DNA of 64,000 bases from Mycolicibacterium sp. TUM20985 (lineage in GTDB: Bacteria; Actinomycetota; Actinomycetes; Mycobacteriales; Mycobacteriaceae), in contig NZ_AP027291.1 in assembly GCF_030295745.1 (NCBI RefSeq), positions 4,340,001-4,404,000 on the forward strand, in the 5' to 3' direction. This document shows, one piece after another, positions 17,428 through 26,116 of the stretch (position 1 is its first letter; every line of letters begins with the position of its first letter). The notes under the pieces were generated by a model. The model was given only the letters and a program-made list of their open reading frames with translations. It was not told where the DNA came from and did not search any database. A program made the translations under genes and the position numbers.

Positions 17428-18279
17428 ATGCGCACTCTCTCCGCTCTGGTCTCCATGCTGGCTCTGCTCGGTTCGGCGGTGGCCTGCGCGCCCGCCGACG
17501 ACACGGCGACCGGCACGTCATCGTCCGCCGCGGCGGGCCAGTGCACCAAGGACTCCCTGTCCACCTTGGCGAAGGGGTCCCTCACCTTCGGCACCGATCA
17601 ACCGGCCTACCCGCCGTGGTTCGTGGACGACGACCCGGCCAACGGCAAGGGATTCGAATCGGCGGTCGCCTACGCCGTCGCCGGCAAGCTCGGCTACACA
17701 CCCGAGGACGTGAAGTGGGTGCGGGTGCCGTTCAACGCGGCCATAGCACCGGGCCCGAAGACGTTCGACGCCAACCTGAATGAGTTCTCGATCACCGACG
17801 AGCGCAAGCAGGCGGTGGACTTCTCCTCGCCGTACTTCAACGTGACGCAGGCCGTCGTCGCGGTGAAGTCCTCACCGGCCGCACAGGTGAAGACCCTCGA
17901 CGGGCTCAAGGGACTCAAGCTGGGCGCGCAGGTCGGCACCACCAGTTACACGGCCGCGCAGGCGATCGACCCGGGTGTGGCCGTGTTCAACAACAACGAC
18001 GACGCCAAGGCCGCGTTGTCGAACGGTCAAATCGATGCGCTGGTGCTGGATCTACCCACCGCCTTCCAAGTTCAGAGCGAGCTCACCGACGGCGTCATCG
18101 TCGGCCAGTTGCCCGCGGGCGGCGAGCAGGCCGAGCAGTTCGGCATCGTGCTGGACAAGGGCAGTCCGCTGACGGCCTGCGTATCCAAGGCGGTCGACGA
18201 TCTTGGCAACGACGGCGAGCTGTTCAAGCTGCAGAAGGTATGGCTCACCGGCGCGGGCAACGCACCGGTCCTGTCGTGA
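17428..18279 (+). CDS. ABC transporter substrate-binding lipoprotein, polar amino acid type
   Basis: This is a family-3 solute-binding protein of about 283 aa. A signal peptide ends in a lipobox-like SAVAC near residue 16, so the mature protein would be lipid-anchored outside the membrane. The core shows LTFGTDQPAYPPWFV, DVKWVRVPFNAAI, FSITDERKQAVDFSSPYF and GAQVGTTSY, the standard amino-acid binding pattern. Possible starts are ATG 17416, 17419 or 17428; the last gives the most typical signal peptide. Its stop overlaps the permease start by four bases. The amino acid cannot be read from sequence. Confidence 0.9.
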   Translation: MRTLSALVSMLALLGSAVACAPADDTATGTSSSAAAGQCTKDSLSTLAKGSLTFGTDQPAYPPWFVDDDPANGKGFESAVAYAVAGKLGYTPEDVKWVRVPFNAAIAPGPKTFDANLNEFSITDERKQAVDFSSPYFNVTQAVVAVKSSPAAQVKTLDGLKGLKLGAQVGTTSYTAAQAIDPGVAVFNNNDDAKAALSNGQIDALVLDLPTAFQVQSELTDGVIVGQLPAGGEQAEQFGIVLDKGSPLTACVSKAVDDLGNDGELFKLQKVWLTGAGNAPVLS

Positions 18280-19103
18280 CGACGGCCGCCCTGGACCGGG
18301 TGGCCTACCGGCAGTCGCGAGCCCGACGGTCCATCCTGGTCGCCCTCGTCTCGACCGTGGTGTTCGCCACGGTGTTGCTACTCGCGGTGACGTCGTCACC
18401 GGGCTGGCCGCGGGTCCGCGATTCGTTCTTCAATCTGCGGATCGGCTGGGACAGCCTTCCTGCGCTGCTGGAGGGCCTGTGGCTCAACGTTCGGGTCCTG
18501 GTGGTCTGCCAGGTGCTGATCCTCGTCTTCGGTCTCGGGCTGGCGACGGTCCGGACGCTCCGCGGCCCGGTGTGGTTTCCCTTGCGCGCGTTGGCAACCG
18601 GATACGTCGACCTGTTCCGCGGCCTGCCGCTGCTGATCTGCCTCTACCTCGTCGGGTTCGGCCTGCCCGGGTTGCGGTTGGCGGGCTTGCCGACGAACCC
18701 GGTGCTGCTCGGCGGCCTTGCCCTGGTGCTGATCTATTCGGCGTACGTGGCCGAGGTGTTCCGGGCGGGCATCGAATCGGTCCACCCGTCGCAGTTGGCG
18801 GCCGCCAAGTCCCTCGGACTCGACTACCGACGGACGATGCGGTTGGTGGTGCTGCCGCAGGCGACCCGCCGCGTGACACCCGCGCTGCTGAACGACTTCG
18901 TGGCGCTGCAGAAGGACTGCGGTCTGATCTCGGTGCTCGGCGCGGTCGACGCGGTGCGCGCCGCGCAGATCCAGGCCGCCACCACCTACAACTTCACGCC
19001 GTACGTCGTGGCGGGTCTGCTGTTCGTCGCACTGGCGGTGCCCTCGGCACGGCTCGCCGACTGGGCGGCCAAACGGGTGGCGACGCGGCAGGGCGCGCTG
19101 TGA
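18276..19103 (+). CDS. ABC transporter permease, polar amino acid type
   Basis: This 275-aa inner-membrane permease of the HisMQ class starts at a GTG overlapping the upstream stop. It has about five transmembrane helices. The ATPase-contact loop is visible as the EAA-like segment EVFRAGIESVHPSQLAAAKSLGLDYRRTMR, about residues 170-200. Only one permease gene is present, so the channel is probably a homodimer. It ends in a GTGA overlap with the ATPase gene. Confidence 0.92.
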   Translation: MTTAALDRVAYRQSRARRSILVALVSTVVFATVLLLAVTSSPGWPRVRDSFFNLRIGWDSLPALLEGLWLNVRVLVVCQVLILVFGLGLATVRTLRGPVWFPLRALATGYVDLFRGLPLLICLYLVGFGLPGLRLAGLPTNPVLLGGLALVLIYSAYVAEVFRAGIESVHPSQLAAAKSLGLDYRRTMRLVVLPQATRRVTPALLNDFVALQKDCGLISVLGAVDAVRAAQIQAATTYNFTPYVVAGLLFVALAVPSARLADWAAKRVATRQGAL

Positions 19104-19849
19104 CCACTCACCCCCCGGTGTTGTCGGTGCGGGGCCTGACGAAGGCCTATGACGACCGGCCCGTGCTCGGCGGTGTCGACCTCGACGTGGCCGAGCACGA
19201 GGTGGTCGTGCTGATCGGGGCGTCCGGATCGGGGAAGTCGACGCTACTGCGGTGCATCGACCTACTCGATGACATCGACGACGGCCAGATCCTGCTCGAC
19301 GGCCGCGACATCAGCGACCCACGCATCGACGCCGACGAAGCCCGCCGCGCGATGGGCATGGTGTTCCAGTCGTTCAACCTCTTCCCCCACATGACCGCGC
19401 TGGCGAACGTGGCCCTGGCACCCCGGGTGGTGCACGGGTCGTCGCGCCGGGACGCCCAGGAGCGCGGCCGCGAACTGCTGGCCCGCGTCGGGTTGGCCGC
19501 GCACGCCGAGGCCTACCCCGACAAACTGTCGGGAGGTCAGCAACAGCGGGTGGCGATCGCCCGGGCGCTGGCCTACGAACCCCGCCTGCTGCTGCTGGAC
19601 GAGATCACCAGCGCGTTGGATCCCGAACTCGTCGGCGAGGTGCTGACGCTCGTGGGCGAATTGGCGGGCGCCGGGCGCACCATCGTGATGGCCACCCACG
19701 AGATGGCGTTTGCGCGGGAGGTCGCCGATCGGGTGTGCTTCCTCGACGGCGGCCTGATCGTCGAGTCGGGTCCCGCCGAACGGGTACTGACCGATCCCCA
19801 GCAGGACCGCACCCGCCAGTTCTTGCAGCGGTTCACCAGCGGGCGTTGA
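19100..19849 (+). CDS. ABC transporter ATP-binding protein, polar amino acid type
   Basis: This 249-aa ATPase carries Walker A GASGSGKST (about residues 38-46), a Q-loop MVFQSFNLFPHMT, the signature LSGGQQQR, Walker B LLLLDEIT and the switch His in MATHEMAFA. It belongs to the GlnQ/HisP class. GTG 19100 overlaps the permease stop, giving a three-gene operon (binding protein, permease, ATPase). The galactose regulator gene begins 80 bases later behind its own operator-like sequence. Confidence 0.93.
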   Translation: MTTHPPVLSVRGLTKAYDDRPVLGGVDLDVAEHEVVVLIGASGSGKSTLLRCIDLLDDIDDGQILLDGRDISDPRIDADEARRAMGMVFQSFNLFPHMTALANVALAPRVVHGSSRRDAQERGRELLARVGLAAHAEAYPDKLSGGQQQRVAIARALAYEPRLLLLDEITSALDPELVGEVLTLVGELAGAGRTIVMATHEMAFAREVADRVCFLDGGLIVESGPAERVLTDPQQDRTRQFLQRFTSGR

Positions 19850-19850
19850 C

Positions 19851-19916
19851 AGTTTCGAACACAATCGCGCACTCTTGGTCGAAACTTCCGCTAGATTCTG
19901 TGCGGACCTGTTCGAA
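19851..19916 (+). promoter_or_regulatory. candidate operator for the DeoR-type gal regulator
   Basis: AGTTTCGA (19851-19858) and TCGAAACT (19879-19886) form an inverted repeat with 20 bases between the arms, and a further TTCGAA lies at 19911-19916. All sit in the short gap before the DeoR gene. DeoR-family proteins typically autoregulate and bind repeated sites, so this is a plausible autoregulatory operator. Confidence 0.5.
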
Positions 19917-19931
19917 TCGCGGTAGAGGGTG

Positions 19932-20726
19932 ATGACGATGCTGGCCGATGAACGGCGGGGTGCAATCCTGCGCGCGCTGCAATCGGGTGGCGCGGTGCGC
20001 GTCGCCGACCTCGCGGCCCAACTGGCGGTATCGGAGATGACGGTGCGCCGTGACCTCGACACCCTCGACGCGCGGGACCTCCTCCGCAAGGTGCACGGCG
20101 GCGCGGTAGCGCGGCACCACCGCGGCGAGGAGCCGCGCACCGCCGAGAAGGCCGGACAGCAGCGGGTGGAGAAGGCGGCCATCGCCGCCACCGCCGCGGC
20201 AACGGTCGAGGACGGCATGACCATCGCAATCGGCGCGGGCACGACGACGACCGCGCTCGCCCGGCACCTACGAGCGCGATCGTCGATCACCGTCGTCACC
20301 AACTCCATCAACGTCTTTCAGGAGCTGACGGCCCCCGCTGCCGACGGTGCGGAGGCGCCGCTGGTGTATCTCAGCGGCGGGGTGCGCACCCCCTCGGACG
20401 CACTGGTCGGCCCCGTCGCCGACACCGCGATCGCGTCCTTCCGGGTGGATGCCACGTATCTCGGCGTGCATGGTCTCGACGACGACGCCGGCCTGACGTC
20501 GCCGAATGTCGCCGAGGCCCAAACGAATCGCACCCTGATCGGCATCGGCCGCCGCCTGGCCGTGCTGGCCGATCACACCAAGTACGGCGAGGTCGGCGCC
20601 TGCGTGTTCGCCCAACTCGGTCAGGTGCAGACGCTGATCGTCGACGACGGGCTCACCGACTCGGGCCGGGCGATCCTCGACGCGCATGTCGGCGAACTGC
20701 TCATCGCGCCCACGGCGGGGCGGTGA
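19932..20726 (+). CDS. DeoR-family sugar-responsive regulator of the gal operon
   Basis: This protein of about 264 aa has an N-terminal DeoR winged helix (DERRGAILRALQSGGAVRVADLAAQLAVSEMTVRRDLDTLD, then KVHGGA). A C-terminal DeoRC sugar-phosphate sensor domain follows, with IAIGAGTTTTALARHL and LADHTKYG. Starts are possible at GTG 19929, ATG 19932 or ATG 19938. It overlaps galT by four bases, so it is the first gene of a galactose operon and probably represses it until a galactose metabolite is present. Confidence 0.88.
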   Translation: MTMLADERRGAILRALQSGGAVRVADLAAQLAVSEMTVRRDLDTLDARDLLRKVHGGAVARHHRGEEPRTAEKAGQQRVEKAAIAATAAATVEDGMTIAIGAGTTTTALARHLRARSSITVVTNSINVFQELTAPAADGAEAPLVYLSGGVRTPSDALVGPVADTAIASFRVDATYLGVHGLDDDAGLTSPNVAEAQTNRTLIGIGRRLAVLADHTKYGEVGACVFAQLGQVQTLIVDDGLTDSGRAILDAHVGELLIAPTAGR

Positions 20727-21826
20727 GCGCCATGGCGGCGGAGCCCCTGCGGTGGCACCTCGCCGACGGCCGAGACGTGTTGTTCTTCTCCCTGCCCGGC
20801 CGCCACCCCGCGCCGGTGCCCGACCGGCGGCCGCTGCCGACCCGGGGAGAACACCTGTCGCAGTTGCGGTTCGACCGACAGACCGGGCAGTGGGTGGCTG
20901 TCGCCGCACTACGCCAGGACCGCACCTACCTGCCGAGCGCCGACCGCTGTCCGCTGTGCCCGAGCGCGTCGGGCGAGGACAGCGAGGTACCCGCACCCGA
21001 CTACGACGTCGTCGTCTTCGAGAACCGCTTCCCCAGTCTGTCCGGGGCCGACGGCAGGGCGTTCGCCCTCCCCGGCGTCGAGGGAAGCGACTTCGTCAGT
21101 GCGGCGGGACATGGCCGCTGCGAGGTGATCTCGTTCTCCAGCAGCCACACCGCGTCCTTTGCCGAGCTCGACGCCGCCCACACCCGACTGGTCGTCGACG
21201 CGTGGCGTCACCGCACCGCCGACCTCGCGAGCCGCCCCGGGATCGAGCAGGTGTTCTGCTTCGAGAACCGGGGTGAGGAGATCGGCGTGACGCTGACCCA
21301 TCCACACGGACAGATCTACGGCTATCCGTATCTGACCCCGCGCACCGAGCACATGCTCGCCGAGGCGCGTGCGTACGCCGAGCGCCACGGCGGCAACCTC
21401 TTCGCCGACGTCCTCGCGCGCGAGGTGGCCGAGGGGACCCGCGTGATCGCGCGCACCGACCTCTTCACCGCGTTCGTCCCCTTCGCGGCCCGCTGGCCCG
21501 TGGAGGTGCACATCTATCCGAACCGGTTCGTGCGCAGTCTCGCCGACCTCGACGATGCCGAGCTGGACGGGTTCACGTCGATCTACCACGATGTGCTCGC
21601 CAGGTTCGATCGCATGTATCCCACTGTGTTGCCGTATATCTCGGCGCTGCATCAGTATCGCGACACCGACGCCCAACGGGAGGGGTACTTCCACGTCGAG
21701 CTGATGTCGGTGCGTCGCAGCGCGACCAAGCTGAAGTACCTTGCGGGATCGGAGTCCGCCATGGACGCGTTCATCAGCGATGTCGCCCCCGAGGCAGTCG
21801 CCGACCGATTGCGAGGGCTGGCATGA
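20723..21826 (+). CDS. galT: galactose-1-phosphate uridylyltransferase
   Basis: This 367-aa Leloir enzyme exchanges UDP between glucose-1-P and galactose-1-P. The active-site HPHGQ, in GVTLTHPHGQIYGYPY, contains the nucleophilic His, and the zinc-site CPLC lies about residues 74-77. FENRFPSLSG and the C-terminal EGYFHVELMS are also typical. The gene is a single intact frame. It starts at GTG 20723, overlapping the regulator stop (ATG 20732 is an alternative), and ends in an ATGA overlap with galK. Confidence 0.95.
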   Translation: MSAMAAEPLRWHLADGRDVLFFSLPGRHPAPVPDRRPLPTRGEHLSQLRFDRQTGQWVAVAALRQDRTYLPSADRCPLCPSASGEDSEVPAPDYDVVVFENRFPSLSGADGRAFALPGVEGSDFVSAAGHGRCEVISFSSSHTASFAELDAAHTRLVVDAWRHRTADLASRPGIEQVFCFENRGEEIGVTLTHPHGQIYGYPYLTPRTEHMLAEARAYAERHGGNLFADVLAREVAEGTRVIARTDLFTAFVPFAARWPVEVHIYPNRFVRSLADLDDAELDGFTSIYHDVLARFDRMYPTVLPYISALHQYRDTDAQREGYFHVELMSVRRSATKLKYLAGSESAMDAFISDVAPEAVADRLRGLA

Positions 21827-22920
21827 CCGAGGTGATTCGATACGCCGCGCCGGGGCGGATCAACCTGATCGGCGAGCACACCGACTACAACCAGGGGTTC
21901 GCGCTGCCGATCGCGCTGCCGGACCGCACCGAAGTGACCCTGCGCCCCGATGACGGTGACGTCGTCGTGGTGAGCAGCGACCGCGAAGTCGGCGAGGTCG
22001 CGATCCCCCTGGACACCGCACCCGGCGACGTCGACGGATGGGCGGCCTACGTGGCAGGCGTGGTGTGGGCCATGCGTGGTGCGGGCCACGTGGTCGGCGG
22101 TGGCACGCTCTCGATCTCCAGCGGCGTCGAGATGGGTTCGGGGCTGGCCTCCTCGGCAGCGCTCGAGTGCGCGGCTCTGGGGGCTCTGGCATCGGCCGCC
22201 GGCCTGCGCATCGATCGCACCCAGCAGGCCCGCATCGCCCAGCGCGCCGAGAACGACTACGTGGGTGCACCAACGGGTTTGATGGATCAGCTGGCATCGC
22301 TGTACGGCGAGCCGCATCGGGCGCTGATGATCGACTTCCTGACGACGGACGTCCGGGCGGTGCCGTTCGACCCCGACGCCTCCGGGGTCGCCCTGATGCT
22401 GATCAACTCCCATGCGGCACATCGCCATGCGGGTGGCGAGTATGCGGCTCGGCGCGCGTCGTGCGAACGGGCGGCCGCCGATCTGGGCGTCGGATCGCTG
22501 CGCGAGGTGCAGGACCGCGGTGCGGCCGCCCTGCGCGACATCGTGGATCCCGTCGATGCCCGCCGGGCGCGGCACATCCTCACCGAGAACACCCGCGTCG
22601 CCGATGTCGTTGCGGCGCTGAGTGATTCTGACTTCGCCGAGGTCGGCCGGATCTTCACCGCATCGCACGCGTCGATGCGCGACGACTTCGAGATCACCAC
22701 CGACCACATCGACCTGATCGCCGACACCGCGGTGGCCGCCGGGGCCCTCGGCGCACGGATGACCGGCGGCGGGTTCGGCGGATGCGTCATCGCCCTGGCG
22801 GATCTCGAGCGATGGCACGCCGTCGCGGACGCGGTGCGGGACGCCGTCGGCCGGGCCCGCTACGCCGCGCCGACGATCGCGTTGACCGAAGCCGGTGCCG
22901 GGGCGTCGATCACGCGGTGA
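21823..22920 (+). CDS. galK: galactokinase
   Basis: This 365-aa GHMP kinase phosphorylates galactose at C1. Motif 1 is PGRINLIGEHTDYNQGFALP, with the galactokinase signature. Motif 2 is GSGLASSAALE (ATP phosphate loop) and motif 3 is GARMTGGGFGGCVIAL near residue 310. It is the last gene of the regulator-galT-galK operon, four bases upstream of the stop of a converging SDR gene. No gene for UDP-galactose epimerase is in the window. Confidence 0.95.
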   Translation: MTEVIRYAAPGRINLIGEHTDYNQGFALPIALPDRTEVTLRPDDGDVVVVSSDREVGEVAIPLDTAPGDVDGWAAYVAGVVWAMRGAGHVVGGGTLSISSGVEMGSGLASSAALECAALGALASAAGLRIDRTQQARIAQRAENDYVGAPTGLMDQLASLYGEPHRALMIDFLTTDVRAVPFDPDASGVALMLINSHAAHRHAGGEYAARRASCERAAADLGVGSLREVQDRGAAALRDIVDPVDARRARHILTENTRVADVVAALSDSDFAEVGRIFTASHASMRDDFEITTDHIDLIADTAVAAGALGARMTGGGFGGCVIALADLERWHAVADAVRDAVGRARYAAPTIALTEAGAGASITR

Positions 22921-22924
22921 ACGC

Positions 22925-23707
22925 TCAGGACGAGATCGAGTTGCCGCCGTCGATCACCAGCGTCGTACCGGTCACGTAGGACGCGCCGGGCGCGGCCAGG
23001 AACGCGATGCCCGTGGCGACTTCGGCCGCACTGGCGGACCGGCCCACGGGAGTGGCGTCGCCCAGGGGGACCTCGGACGGGAGCTGGGCTGCAGTGGCGA
23101 TCCAGCCGGGAAGCACGATGTTGGCCGTCACCCCGTTACCAGCGACATCGACGGCCACCGACCGCGTCATGCCGAGCATCGCGGCCTTGGCGGTGTGATA
23201 GCCGACGTCGCCCGTGTACGCCGTCAGGACCCCCGCCGACGAGCCGACGTTCACGATCCGGCCGTAACCGCGGTGCACCATGCCCGGCAACGCGGCTCTG
23301 GTGACGAAGAAGGCGCTGTCCACGTTGCGCCGAAGGGCGAGTGACCACTCCTCTTCAGTCATCGACATCAGCGGGTTCGGTCGTTCGGGGATGTTGACCG
23401 ACGCCAGTCCGGCGTTGTTGACCACGATGTCGACCTTGCCGAACTCGGCTTCGGTGGCCGCGACGAGTCCCTGGGCGGCCCCCGGATCCATCAGGTCGGC
23501 GACGTGAGAGCCGGCGGCGATCCCCTCACGCTGCAGCTCGCTGGCCCTCTCGCCGACGCGATCGGTGGTCCCCGTCACCATCACCGACGCACCGAGCTGA
23601 CCCAGCAGGCGCGCCGCGGCGAACCCGATGCCGAGGTCACTGCTCGAGCCGGTCACTAGCGCCACGTGACCGGTCAGGTCGAAGGCAGCTGGCACCGTTG
23701 TCGTCAT
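22925..23707 (-). CDS. short-chain dehydrogenase/reductase
   Basis: This 260-aa NAD(P)-dependent oxidoreductase has a central NNAG motif (VVNNAGLA), the catalytic YHTAK and the serine strand IVNVGSSAG. A C-terminal YVTGTTLVIDGG is typical of SDRs. The cofactor loop is unusual: TGSSSDLGIG in place of the common TGxxxGxG, as if two residues were inserted. The gene is divergent from the family-5 binding protein, with a palindrome between them. The substrate is unknown. Confidence 0.88.
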   Translation of the reverse strand: MTTTVPAAFDLTGHVALVTGSSSDLGIGFAAARLLGQLGASVMVTGTTDRVGERASELQREGIAAGSHVADLMDPGAAQGLVAATEAEFGKVDIVVNNAGLASVNIPERPNPLMSMTEEEWSLALRRNVDSAFFVTRAALPGMVHRGYGRIVNVGSSAGVLTAYTGDVGYHTAKAAMLGMTRSVAVDVAGNGVTANIVLPGWIATAAQLPSEVPLGDATPVGRSASAAEVATGIAFLAAPGASYVTGTTLVIDGGNSISS

Positions 23708-23803
23708 TATGTTAATTCCCTTCGCATTTCAGCGCAGTTCGCGGCCTTCTGTGACGCCGTCGCCGCAACACTAGAACGCGCGACGCGGCATTTCTAGGTC
23801 GAT

Positions 23804-23820
23804 CGTCCAAAACCTGGACG
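23804..23820. promoter_or_regulatory. 17-bp palindrome in a divergent promoter region
   Basis: CGTCCA (23804-23809) and TGGACG (23815-23820) flank AAACC. A second, wider inverted repeat CTAGAA...TTCTAG lies at 23771-23797. Both are in the 176-base gap between the SDR gene and the binding-protein gene, and are candidate sites for the TetR regulator encoded at 25443-26096. Confidence 0.45.
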
Positions 23821-23883
23821 TTCGTACAAACTAGTAACCGCCATGTCACGAGGACGAAATGCAACGTGCCGAGACTCGGTGGC

Positions 23884-25446
23884 ATGAAGCGCGCATGCGG
23901 TGTTACGGCCCTGGCGATGACCGCCCTCCTGTTGACGGCGACGGGCTGCTCGAACGACGGCAACGGGGCGGCCAGTAGCGAGGCCTCGACCTCGGCGGTA
24001 CGGACTCCCCTGATGAGCGACCCACCGCCGCTGGACCCGGACTCGTTCTACCAACCCGAAGGTCTGCTGATCATGACCTCCGCGTATCAGGGACTACTCC
24101 GCTATGCGCCGGAGTCCACGACGATCGAGGGGCTGCTCGCGACGAAGTGGACCGTCTCCCCCGACGGCCTCACCTATACCTTCACCCTGCGTGACGGGGT
24201 CAAGTTCGCCGACGGCACCCCGTTCGACTCCGCCGCGGCCAAGGCAAGCTTCCAGCGCCGCATCGACGTCGCCGCCGGCCCGGCCTACATGCTCGCCGAA
24301 CTGAAGGACATGCAGACACCGGATCCGAAGACCTTCGTCGTCACCCTGAACAAACCGGTCGCACCGTTCCTGGACTACCTCGCCTCGCCGTACGGCCCGC
24401 TGATGACCAGCCCGGCCGTCGTGGCGGAACACTCGGCCGACGGTGACCACGCGGCGGCCTGGCTTGCGTCGCACACCGCGGGCACGGGCCCCTACGAACT
24501 GACCGATGCGGTGCCGGCCAGTCACTACACGCTCACCGCCAACGCGAACTACTGGGGACCGCCACCACAGATCACCACCGTGGAGATGCCGGTGGTCGCC
24601 GCCACCGCGGTGCAGCGGCTGCAACTCGACAAGGGTGAGCTCGACATGATCCTGCACGGCCTGTCGAAGGGTGACTACGAGGCAGCGGCCAGTAGCCCCA
24701 ACAGCGAAGTGCTGCAAACGAACGCGTTGGTCAAGGCTCATGTCATGGTCAACCCCGACTCACCGGTATTCGGCCCGAGGCCGGCGCGTGAGGCGCTCAG
24801 CGCTGCGCTCGACCGCGAGGCGCTGACCACCACGGTGTTCGGCGCCCAAGGCACGCCGTCGACGCAGTTCTACCCCACCGGCATGATGCCCGAGGGCGCC
24901 GTGCCCGACGCACCCGCCCTCGACCCCGCCAAGTTGGCCGCACTCGGCGCCAAGGGCGGCAACGTGGAGATCGGCTACCCCAGCGGGGACAGCAGCCTGC
25001 AGGACCTCTCCAATCAGATCCAGGTCATCCTCCAGCAGGCGGGCCTGAGCTCCACCGTTCGGGACTTCCCCCTGGCGCAGTTCTTCGCGCTCGGCGAAAA
25101 CCCCGACCAGCGGCCCGACCTGATGGTCGCATCCTTCAATCCCGATGCCGCGCATCCCGATACGTGGTCGCGGATCTACGACTACACAGGTGCACCGGTC
25201 AATCTCCTCGGATGCTCGGTACCCCCGGCCGACAAGCTGCTCGACGAGGCCAGTGCCGAGCCGGACCCGGCCGCGTCGCAGGCGCTCTACGTCGAGGCGG
25301 CCAAGGCCTACCGCGATTCACTGTGCTGGGTGAACATCGCGGATCTGCACAACACGGTCGCCGCCCGCAAGGGGTACTCGGGCTGGAGCAGTCAGCCCGC
25401 CTGGATGTGGGATACCGACTTCTCCACCCTGAAGTTCGAGGGATGA
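23884..25446 (+). CDS. family-5 extracellular solute-binding lipoprotein (peptide/opine type)
   Basis: This 520-aa substrate-binding protein is of the dipeptide/oligopeptide/nickel class. A signal peptide from ATG 23884 (MKRACGVTALAM) ends in the lipobox TATGC, so it is an exported lipoprotein. The family pattern follows: GLLATKWTVSPDGLTYTFTL, VKFADGTPFDSAAAKASFQR and GTGPYEL. No permease or ATPase genes of this transporter are next to it; instead its stop overlaps a TetR gene. It may share a transporter encoded elsewhere or serve as a sensor. Confidence 0.9.
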   Translation: MKRACGVTALAMTALLLTATGCSNDGNGAASSEASTSAVRTPLMSDPPPLDPDSFYQPEGLLIMTSAYQGLLRYAPESTTIEGLLATKWTVSPDGLTYTFTLRDGVKFADGTPFDSAAAKASFQRRIDVAAGPAYMLAELKDMQTPDPKTFVVTLNKPVAPFLDYLASPYGPLMTSPAVVAEHSADGDHAAAWLASHTAGTGPYELTDAVPASHYTLTANANYWGPPPQITTVEMPVVAATAVQRLQLDKGELDMILHGLSKGDYEAAASSPNSEVLQTNALVKAHVMVNPDSPVFGPRPAREALSAALDREALTTTVFGAQGTPSTQFYPTGMMPEGAVPDAPALDPAKLAALGAKGGNVEIGYPSGDSSLQDLSNQIQVILQQAGLSSTVRDFPLAQFFALGENPDQRPDLMVASFNPDAAHPDTWSRIYDYTGAPVNLLGCSVPPADKLLDEASAEPDPAASQALYVEAAKAYRDSLCWVNIADLHNTVAARKGYSGWSSQPAWMWDTDFSTLKFEG

Positions 25447-26096
25447 GGGATACCGGCGCCGGAGCTGCCACCAAACAGGTTGATCACCAACGAAATACAG
25501 GCAACACGGTACGCGGCGCGCAGCGTCGCATCGAGATCATCGATGCGGCCATCGAGGTGATGGCCCGCGTCGGACTAGCCGGCCTGTCGATGCGCGTGGT
25601 GGCCAACCAGGCCGGAATCCCCCTCGGTGCCCTGAGCTACTACTTCGACGACAAGTCCGACCTCATCGCCCAAGCCTTCCAACAGTTGTCCGACCGGGAG
25701 ATCGAACGCGTCGTCCGAGCCGCCGACCGGCTGCAACCGACGATGACCCCCGAGCAACTCGCGGATCTACTGGCGGACATGACCATCGACGGATTCACCT
25801 CGCCCCCCGGCGCAATCGTCACCCGCTACGAACTCGTCACCGAAGCCAGCCGAGACGAACGACTCCGCCCGATGTTCGAAGGCTGGCACGCCGCGATGGT
25901 GCCCGCACTGAGTCGGCTGTTCCGCGACCTTGGGTCGCGCCAGCCAGAACTGGACTCCCGCACCATCATGGCCGTGATGGCGGGTTTGGAGATCGACAAC
26001 GTCTACCGGCCCCTCGGTCCGGTCGACAAGCGACGCATCCGCGCCACCCTCCGGCACACGTTCCGCGCGCTCATCACCATGCACGACACCGACTAG
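25443..26096 (+). CDS. TetR-family transcriptional regulator
   Basis: This is a 217-aa regulator with an N-terminal extension of about 25 residues. The helix-turn-helix then reads IEIIDAAIEVMARVGLAGLSMRVVANQAGIPLGALSYYFDDK. The C-terminal domain resembles TetR proteins of choline/amine type (BetI-like), which is a weak impression. It overlaps the binding-protein stop (ATGA) and lies 20 bases before the ureohydrolase gene, so it probably controls this amine-related operon. Confidence 0.87.
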   Translation: MRDTGAGAATKQVDHQRNTGNTVRGAQRRIEIIDAAIEVMARVGLAGLSMRVVANQAGIPLGALSYYFDDKSDLIAQAFQQLSDREIERVVRAADRLQPTMTPEQLADLLADMTIDGFTSPPGAIVTRYELVTEASRDERLRPMFEGWHAAMVPALSRLFRDLGSRQPELDSRTIMAVMAGLEIDNVYRPLGPVDKRRIRATLRHTFRALITMHDTD

Positions 26097-26116
26097 CCAT
26101 CACGAAGGGAAAACAC

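Noticed and set aside
18203..19099. 300-residue upstream extension of the ABC ATPase frame
   Set aside because: It overlaps the permease gene and has shadow composition. The ATPase begins naturally at GTG 19100.
26097..26116. guanidine-type riboswitch before the ureohydrolase
   Set aside because: Only 20 bases separate the TetR stop from the start codon, too short for any known guanidine riboswitch.
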